A DNA stretch of 10,907 nucleotides from Hyphomicrobiales bacterium (GTDB taxonomy: Bacteria; Pseudomonadota; Alphaproteobacteria; Rhizobiales; HXMU1428-3). The stretch covers positions 1 through 10,907 of the forward strand of contig JAJFHW010000360.1 in assembly GCA_021775385.1 (NCBI GenBank), written 5' to 3'. This document shows positions 1-3,894 of the stretch, piece by piece (positions within the stretch are counted from its first letter, which is position 1; each line of letters begins with the position of its first letter). The notes beneath the pieces were generated by a model, which made no database searches, was not told where the DNA came from, and was given only the letters and a program-made list of their open reading frames with translations. The position numbers and the translations under genes were made by a program.

Positions 1-2
1 AA

Positions 3-377
3 ACCGAAGCAGATCAATTTGCTGCTCAATTTTTGAGCCGATCAAACATTGATACCCGTCCCCTAGCTGGCTTTTTTGAACGGATCATCAAACAAAAAAA
101 AATCAAAATTGATGAGGGCAAAAAAAGCGACAAAGAAAAAGACTCTAAACCAACTAAGGTCGATACAAATGATACAGTCGATAGCAGGTCAATCATGGAA
201 TGGATCAGCTCACACCCGGCCACGAATAAACGGATAGAGTTTTTCAATAAATCCAAAATTAAAACTACACCTGAAATCCTCTCCCAATCAGAATGGCAGG
301 CACTTCAAAAAATCTGTGGCCAAAAAAAAGAAAAGCCGAAAGAAAACAAAAAAGATAAAGCCCCAAAGAAAGAATAA
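3..377 (+). CDS. M48-family zinc metallopeptidase, C-terminal part (5' end outside window)
   Basis: The frame is open from the window edge and ends with TAA at 375-377, leaving the last 124 residues. It begins TEADQFAAQFL, which fits the E-x-A-D segment of M48 (Ste24/HtpX/BepA-like) peptidases, where the Glu is the third zinc ligand after an upstream HEXXH. The HEXXH is not in the window. The block WISSHPATNKRIEFF near residues 66-80 matches the 'SHP....RI' signature at the end of the M48 domain. M48 enzymes of this type are membrane-associated or periplasmic proteases for protein quality control; the exact subfamily cannot be told. The segment between the two motifs is unusually lysine- and aspartate-rich, as is the last 25-residue tail, so both are probably disordered. 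Family assignment is fairly sure, function is inferred. Confidence 0.8.
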   Translation, partial: TEADQFAAQFLSRSNIDTRPLAGFFERIIKQKKIKIDEGKKSDKEKDSKPTKVDTNDTVDSRSIMEWISSHPATNKRIEFFNKSKIKTTPEILSQSEWQALQKICGQKKEKPKENKKDKAPKKE

Positions 378-394
378 GTCGGGGCTTTATTTTC
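357..394 (+). terminator. Intrinsic terminator of the M48 peptidase gene
   Basis: An 8-bp perfect stem is formed by AAAGCCCC (357-364) and GGGGCTTT (381-388), with a 16-nt loop, followed by ATTTTCT. The left arm lies inside the last codons and the stop codon is in the loop. The facing minus-strand gene (421-813) ends 30 bases away, so the hairpin may stop transcription from both sides. Confidence 0.75.
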
Positions 395-420
395 TATTTC
401 TCTAAATTGAAATTTTAAAT

Positions 421-813
421 TTATTGATCAAGCAAATACTGGCCATGCGGATTATCAATGATCATCAACCACTTACCATCAGATTGTTTACGCAAAATCG
501 CAACGGATAGACCTGACTGGTCAATTTCATGGCCATCAGGTGTTTTACCTTTCATTGTCCATGGGGCTAAATGCACAGCAATATCTCCCTGCACTACAGC
601 TTGGTGGCCACTATAAGCAAAGCGTGGTGAAACTTGAAAAAATCCACCAAATTTTTCTTCAATCTCACTTTTGTCTGCTGTCTCAACACCAGGTTCAAAT
701 AACACAGTTGCATTTGGCTCATAAGCCGCAAGCACTCCTGCCATATCTTTAGCGTGAAACGCACTTGTCATCTGCTTAACAGTCTCAATAACGTCTTTCT
801 GGTCATCAGTCAT
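421..813 (-). CDS. SnoaL-like / DUF4440 (NTF2-fold) protein
   Basis: A 130-residue protein of normal length for a single NTF2-like cone domain. The N-terminal helices (VIETVKQMTSAFHAKDMAGVLAAYEPNA in two parts, residues 9-36) are followed by the beta strands AVLFEPG-like, DIAVHLAPWTM and the late DGKWLMIIDNPHG, the usual end of DUF4440/SgcJ-type domains. Members are small cytoplasmic proteins that bind or convert small molecules, or act as sensory modules; no substrate can be read from the sequence. No signal peptide or membrane segment is seen. The ATG at 811-813 has a good Shine-Dalgarno, AGAGGA, at 821-826. It lies 172 bases downstream of an ECF sigma gene on the same strand. That is notable because ECF41-type sigma factors carry a SnoaL domain fused to their C terminus. 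Confidence 0.85.
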   Translation of the reverse strand: MTDDQKDVIETVKQMTSAFHAKDMAGVLAAYEPNATVLFEPGVETADKSEIEEKFGGFFQVSPRFAYSGHQAVVQGDIAVHLAPWTMKGKTPDGHEIDQSGLSVAILRKQSDGKWLMIIDNPHGQYLLDQ

Positions 814-831
814 AAAGTTTTCCTCTTATTA

Positions 832-925
832 AAGCCAAAACAAATTGGCTTCATCTCATGATTAAAATTGCTCACCTTCGAGCACACCTTTTGCTTGTCT
901 TGAATGAACTCAAGTCAAAGCAAAA
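832..925 (-). promoter_or_regulatory. Three consecutive hairpins in the sigma-SnoaL intergenic region
   Basis: The 172-base gap contains three inverted repeats. AAGCCAA/TTGGCTT (832-838 and 845-851, 6-nt loop) lies just upstream of the Shine-Dalgarno of the SnoaL gene. TGCTC/GAGCA (869-873 and 880-884, 6-nt loop) follows. The largest pairs 889-903 with 910-925 around the loop ATGAAC, with one bulge and one mismatch. Its centre, CTTGA-N6-TCAAG, is a compact dyad that could be an operator. None has a clear T-tract on the minus strand, so a plain terminator for the sigma gene is not obvious. The dyads are seen; their role is unknown. Confidence 0.45.
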
Positions 926-985
926 CCTTTTCCGAAAAACCAATTAAAGAAATTCCGGATAAATCAATTCAAATTATTAAGTAAA

Positions 986-1795
986 TTAAGTTGGCCAGTT
1001 CACTATTTCAGCAATACGTGCCGCCAAATCGATCGGAGATTTATAAAAAGCTGTAGCCGATTGAGACTTTAAAACTTTCAAATCCCCCTCTACACTTTTC
1101 ACCTCTGAAAGCACATCTTCATAAGAAGGGGCGCCCTCAATAGAATATACAAGAGATTGCTTATTAACACGTCCAAGCTCAACCGCCTTCGGTAGGCGCC
1201 GCGAACAATTACATTTTGCATCTTCCGAAACAACACCACAATAAGCGCTAGAGAATGTTAAAACCTGTTTCCGAGCTCGGGATAAACGTTGCCTAAAATT
1301 ATCTTTAGAAATCTCTAAAATTTCGCTGGCCTCTAAATGATCCAACTCCAACACATCTCCAAGCACATAAGCAACCCGGTGCGGAAGATCGAGGCAAAGC
1401 AACATCGCCATAGTGCAAGAAATACGTAGTTCGTTTAGCAACACAACATCATCAGCCGATGGTGTAGGGTCAATCAAGAGACCATCCTCTAAATCCGCTC
1501 CAAAAACTTCAAACGAGAGCCCTTTCTCTCGCGCTAAACTTTTCTTAGCATTGAGCAGATAGTTCGTGGCAACCCGGTAAACCCAGGTTAAAAATTTACT
1601 CTCTCCTTTGAAGGTAGAAAGTTTTGTAACAATTAAAATGAGAATTTCTTGTGCCGCTTCAAGCGCATCATCAGGGTCAACTAACATACGCATTGCTAGA
1701 TGATGAACCGGATTTTGTACAGCACGCACAAGGTCCTCAAGAGCAATCTCACTGCCAGCTTGAGCATCGTTCACCAAATCTTTCAATTCATCCAC
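986..1795 (-). CDS. ECF-type RNA polymerase sigma factor with cysteine-containing C-terminal extension
   Basis: 269 residues. Region sigma2 spans about 22-90, including DALEAAQEILILIVTKL (binding to core polymerase) and FKGESKFLTWVYRVATNYLL (-10 recognition). Region sigma4 spans about 123-180, with a helix-turn-helix around LDHLEASEILEISKDNFRQRL. There is no sigma1.1 or sigma3, so it is of the ECF class. After sigma4 comes a 90-residue extension that starts AYCGVV, then CNCSRRLPKAVELGRV, with Cys186, Cys195 and Cys197. Such a CG...C-x-C-x-RR patch could bind metal or sense redox; this is inference. The rest of the extension does not look like a SnoaL domain. The start is GTG at 1793-1795: Shine-Dalgarno GAGGTGA (1800-1806) sits correctly for it, and no in-frame ATG follows nearby. 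No anti-sigma gene is visible next to it. The promoter element at 1836-1862 suggests autoregulation. Confidence 0.87.
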   Translation of the reverse strand: MDELKDLVNDAQAGSEIALEDLVRAVQNPVHHLAMRMLVDPDDALEAAQEILILIVTKLSTFKGESKFLTWVYRVATNYLLNAKKSLAREKGLSFEVFGADLEDGLLIDPTPSADDVVLLNELRISCTMAMLLCLDLPHRVAYVLGDVLELDHLEASEILEISKDNFRQRLSRARKQVLTFSSAYCGVVSEDAKCNCSRRLPKAVELGRVNKQSLVYSIEGAPSYEDVLSEVKSVEGDLKVLKSQSATAFYKSPIDLAARIAEIVNWPT

Positions 1796-1835
1796 CAGAT
1801 CACCTCATTCGTCTTAATTTCGTTATATAAAGTTA

Positions 1836-1862
1836 GACAATCCAACAGGGTAATGTGTGACA
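1836..1862 (-). promoter_or_regulatory. ECF41-like promoter of the sigma gene (TGTCACA-N16-TGTC)
   Basis: On the minus strand TGTCACA (1856-1862) is followed by exactly 16 bases and TGTC (1836-1839). The consensus I recall for ECF41 sigma factors is TGTCACA-N16-CGTC, so 10 of 11 positions match with the right spacing. Transcription would begin near 1828-1830, giving a leader of about 33 bases with the GAGGTGA ribosome site and GTG start. No good sigma70 hexamer pair was seen here. The pattern is seen in the sequence; autoregulation is inferred from what is typical of ECF systems. Confidence 0.6.
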
Positions 1863-1881
1863 AGTTTTTTAATCAAAAAAT

Positions 1882-1912
1882 AAAAAAAGGAAAGCAAAGC
1901 GCCCTCCTTTTT
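1882..1912 (-). terminator. Intrinsic terminator of the luxR-luxI operon
   Basis: Read on the minus strand, AAAAAGGAGGGC pairs with GCTTTCCTTTTT around the loop GCTTT (12 pairs, two of them G-U), followed by an unbroken T7 and a further T-rich stretch. The two G-U pairs exist only in the minus-strand RNA, which fixes the direction. It lies 138 bases past the 61-codon gene and only 20 bases before the -35 element of the sigma gene, so it insulates the sigma gene from the quorum-sensing operon. Confidence 0.75.
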
Positions 1913-1994
1913 AATTTTTATGTATAAACACTCTAAACAGAGGCCCAAATTTTATAAAAAAACGCAGTCAAATATTCATAAATAACTTCATAGT

Positions 1995-2022
1995 ATAATA
2001 AATTTAACAAAGACGTTCTCAA
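1995..2022 (-). promoter_or_regulatory. Possible sigma70-type promoter downstream of the 61-codon gene
   Basis: Minus-strand TTGAGA (2017-2022), a 16-base spacer, then TATTAT (1995-2000), each one base from consensus. Nothing protein-coding lies between it and the terminator at 1882-1912, so a transcript from here would be a non-coding RNA of roughly 105 nt. The region is very AT-rich and such matches can arise by chance. Confidence 0.25.
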
Positions 2023-2049
2023 AAAATAATTAGCAATAAAACTAAACAT

Positions 2050-2235
2050 CTAGCTAGGTATTCTCCTGGAGAATTCGGATAGTAGTTTTAAAATTGCTAC
2101 ATATTTATGAGTATCATTTACAACATTAAAATTATCACTAAAAGTCCATAACTCATCAATTATAATTATAGCTTCTGCCTTAGTGAGAGATAGCGGAACC
2201 GCCCCCTTCTTAATTTCAGTGGAAATTGCCATCAT
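2050..2235 (-). CDS. Small protein of unknown function, translationally coupled to luxI
   Basis: 61 residues, starting MMAISTEIKKG. Its first ATG (2233-2235) overlaps the luxI stop in the form ATGA, a strong sign of coupled translation and of a real gene; a second ATG follows at once. A weak ribosome site (GGGA) lies about 8 bases upstream inside luxI. Two amphipathic helices are likely: residues 18-32 (TKAEAIIIIDELW) and 41-58 (DTHKYVAILKLLSEFSRR). It has no signal peptide, no convincing membrane span, and no cysteine. I do not recognise the family. Small proteins encoded with AHL systems elsewhere (TraM, QseM, RsaL) often damp the circuit, but this sequence does not visibly resemble TraM, so a modulator role is only a guess from position. 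Confidence 0.7.
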   Translation of the reverse strand: MMAISTEIKKGAVPLSLTKAEAIIIIDELWTFSDNFNVVNDTHKYVAILKLLSEFSRRIPS

Positions 2236-2876
2236 GCAGCATATCCCAAATGATTTAAATCTTCAGTTGAAATGCAGGTTTGCGAAATTTCATTTCCTTC
2301 ATGTACCTGCGCAACAGTTTCCTCACTACATTCCATGAGTATCGCAATCGTGTTTACCTTACCAATTTTAACCGGTTCTCCTAAACGCTCAACAGGGCAC
2401 TTTGCTCTAAGTAATACTCTCTCCATTCGAACATCAATGACTGTCACAATGTGAGTTAATCCAGCATATAATCCTATTTCTAATAGAGCTGTTAACAATT
2501 CACCAGTGATAGAGTTCAACCCCCGACTAGAAAGTTCTTTTACTTTTTCTGTATCTACACAAAAACGGGTGCTCTCCCAAATCAGAGGACTACGTATAAA
2601 TTGACCATCTGGCATCAATTCAGGAAAGACATCTAACAACATATGAGGACCAGTTGTCTGAAGTAGTCTGAACGTGCCCAACACACTTTCATCCGGACCT
2701 AAAGAAACAACATATAAGGGTTCTAATTCGTCAAATTCATCAACTTCATGACCATTTTGATTGACTTTAACTTTCCAGCCGAGTCTTTCATCAAATTGTC
2801 TTGCCCTTAAGCAAAACATATCATCTATAATTTTCGGGTATTTATTAGATTCATGCGCAGGTATTAGTTTAATCAT
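2232..2876 (-). CDS. luxI: Acyl-homoserine lactone synthase (LuxI family)
   Basis: 214 residues, normal for the family. The enzyme makes N-acyl-homoserine lactone from S-adenosylmethionine and an acyl carrier (acyl-ACP, or acyl-CoA in some relatives) in the cytoplasm. All invariant residues are present: Arg24, Phe28 and Trp34 (RARQFDERLGW), Asp46, Asp49, Arg70 (GTFRLL), Phe84, Glu101 and Arg104 (WESTRF). Thr145 in IVTVIDVRMERVL stands where 3-oxo-acyl producers usually have Thr, so a 3-oxo product is possible but not shown. The ATG at 2874-2876 has Shine-Dalgarno GGAG (2885-2888) 8 bases away, inside a large inverted repeat. The gene lies 90 bases after luxR and overlaps the next small gene by ATGA. 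The base composition is clearly more AT-rich than valS, which may hint at acquisition. Confidence 0.96.
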   Translation of the reverse strand: MIKLIPAHESNKYPKIIDDMFCLRARQFDERLGWKVKVNQNGHEVDEFDELEPLYVVSLGPDESVLGTFRLLQTTGPHMLLDVFPELMPDGQFIRSPLIWESTRFCVDTEKVKELSSRGLNSITGELLTALLEIGLYAGLTHIVTVIDVRMERVLLRAKCPVERLGEPVKIGKVNTIAILMECSEETVAQVHEGNEISQTCISTEDLNHLGYAA

Positions 2877-2879
2877 CTT

Positions 2880-2915
2880 GAATACTCCAACATTAAGTTA
2901 ATATTGGAAGTATTC
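2880..2915 (-). promoter_or_regulatory. 36-nt inverted repeat covering the luxI ribosome-binding site
   Basis: The left arm (2880-2896) pairs with the right arm (2898-2915) with one mismatch (2891/2903), one bulged base (2909) and a one-base centre at 2897. The repeat ends 3 bases before the luxI start. In the mRNA the luxI Shine-Dalgarno GGAG falls inside the stem, facing CTTCC, so the hairpin could mask it. If instead transcription starts within the repeat, it would be part of the promoter or an operator. The symmetry is certain; which role applies is not. Confidence 0.6.
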
Positions 2916-2918
2916 TTA

Positions 2919-2942
2919 TGGTTAACCTAGGTTATGTAACCT
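2919..2942. promoter_or_regulatory. Candidate lux-box operator: 12-bp perfect palindrome TAACCTAGGTTA
   Basis: TAACCTAGGTTA (2923-2934) is a perfect palindrome between luxR and luxI. It is interlaced with GGTTAACC (2920-2927, frame-shifted by the flanking G) and followed by a further TAACC (2937-2941), giving repeated GGTTA half-sites in both directions. Its centre is about 52 bases upstream of the luxI ATG and would lie roughly 40 bases before a start of transcription in the adjacent 36-nt repeat, a usual place for LuxR-type activators. It does not match the classical lux box or tra box in sequence, so binding by this LuxR is an inference. Confidence 0.45.
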
Positions 2943-2966
2943 CGTAGAAATAGGGAGTTGCAATAT

Positions 2967-3683
2967 TTAAATAAGTTTTAATTTAATAGATTTAGCAACC
3001 GCCTCAGTTTTGTTAACAGCATTCAATTTAACTCTTACCTGATCTATAAAAAAAGAAACAGTAGATTCTTTTATACCTAGGATCATACCAGTTTCCCAGG
3101 CAGTTTTACCTACCGAAGCCCATTTAACGCATTCTTTTTCTCTTTGAGTAAGTGTTGGGCATTCAAATTCGCACCCCAATTCATTTTCTAATACATTTGT
3201 ATGAAAATGATAGGCAAGTAACTGAAAATCCCTCATAAATTCCTTACGAAAATCTAACCATTCAGCATCATTTAAGTGAGAATTAATACTAAATAAAGCA
3301 AGCTCACCTTGGGCACCTCTGATGGGAAAAGACAATCCTTGGCGGCCAACACCAAACTCTCGAGCTTCTCCAAAAAAATTTTTTATCCTTTTATTCTTAT
3401 CTCTAGTTGTTTGCCAATCCAGCGGCAATATCCCTCGAAGTCCAACATCAACAATCGGATCAATATCAACATAATTCTCAGTAATATAACGTCGACACCA
3501 TTTATCGCTATACGTCGTCTGAATAAAAACTTCAGATTCTTTACCTGGGATATTTAGGCCTAGATAAGCAACATGGGACAAATGATATTTCTTGCAAATA
3601 CTTTTTAAGTATTCATCACCAGAAAGATCGCTTTGTACTTTATCTATATCTTCAATTATTTGATAAAATATATCATTTAACAT
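2967..3683 (-). CDS. luxR: LuxR-family, AHL-responsive transcriptional regulator
   Basis: 238 residues, full length. The N-terminal autoinducer-binding domain (about 20-165) keeps all landmarks: Trp62, Tyr66 (WCRRY), Asp75-Pro76 (DIDPI), Trp90 and Gly116 (GRQGLSFPIRG). These correspond to TraR Trp57, Tyr61, Asp70, Pro71, Trp85 and Gly113, so it should bind an acyl-homoserine lactone. The C-terminal GerE/LuxR helix-turn-helix spans about 175-238, from LTQREKECVKWASVGKT through STVSFFIDQVRVKLN to the AVAKS end. The position directly upstream of luxI on the same strand makes it the cognate receptor of the LuxI product. ATG at 3681-3683 has a GGGGT ribosome site at 3691-3695. Whether it activates or represses luxI cannot be read from the protein. 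Confidence 0.95.
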   Translation of the reverse strand: MLNDIFYQIIEDIDKVQSDLSGDEYLKSICKKYHLSHVAYLGLNIPGKESEVFIQTTYSDKWCRRYITENYVDIDPIVDVGLRGILPLDWQTTRDKNKRIKNFFGEAREFGVGRQGLSFPIRGAQGELALFSINSHLNDAEWLDFRKEFMRDFQLLAYHFHTNVLENELGCEFECPTLTQREKECVKWASVGKTAWETGMILGIKESTVSFFIDQVRVKLNAVNKTEAVAKSIKLKLI

Positions 3684-3716
3684 TATATTTACCCCATAAA
3701 ATATAGTTAGATGTCA

Positions 3717-3745
3717 ATAATCTCATAATAATACTTAATTTTCAA
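3717..3745 (-). promoter_or_regulatory. Candidate sigma70-type promoter of luxR
   Basis: Minus-strand TTGAAA (3740-3745), 17-base spacer, GATTAT (3717-3722); 5/6 and 4/6 matches. Transcription would start near 3710, about 25-30 bases before the luxR ATG. This separates luxR from valS, whose terminator is just upstream. The surroundings are AT-rich, so the match is moderate evidence. Confidence 0.4.
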
Positions 3746-3834
3746 CTTTAGTCGTCATTATCATCTAAGAATTAAAAACGATAATAGGTCTCACCATCTC
3801 TGATCAAAATGTTAAAGTCTGCTGAACGACGCCC

Positions 3835-3866
3835 AAAAAAAAGGGAGAGCAAAAAGCCCTCCCCTT
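3835..3866 (-). terminator. Intrinsic terminator of valS
   Basis: On the minus strand AAGGGGAGGGC (3856-3866) pairs with GCTCTCCCTT (3841-3850) around a TTTTT loop, with one unpaired or mismatched position, followed by T8 running to 3835. It lies about 30 bases after the valS stop codon. Confidence 0.85.
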
Positions 3867-3894
3867 AAATAATTTGATTAAAAGTAGCTAGCGA

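Noticed and set aside
919..950. GGAAT-N17-CGG on the minus strand upstream of the SnoaL-like gene, like an EcfG promoter
   Set aside because: Both half-sites deviate from GGAAC and CGTT, so support is too weak.
2061..2073. Perfect dyad TTCTCC-T-GGAGAA inside the end of the 61-codon gene
   Set aside because: Loop of one base and coding position make it an unlikely terminator or operator; no T-tract follows.
3711..3716. Perfect TTGACA upstream of luxR
   Set aside because: No -10 lies 16-18 bases downstream (GGGTAA falls there, over the ribosome site); the TTGAAA/GATTAT pair fits better.
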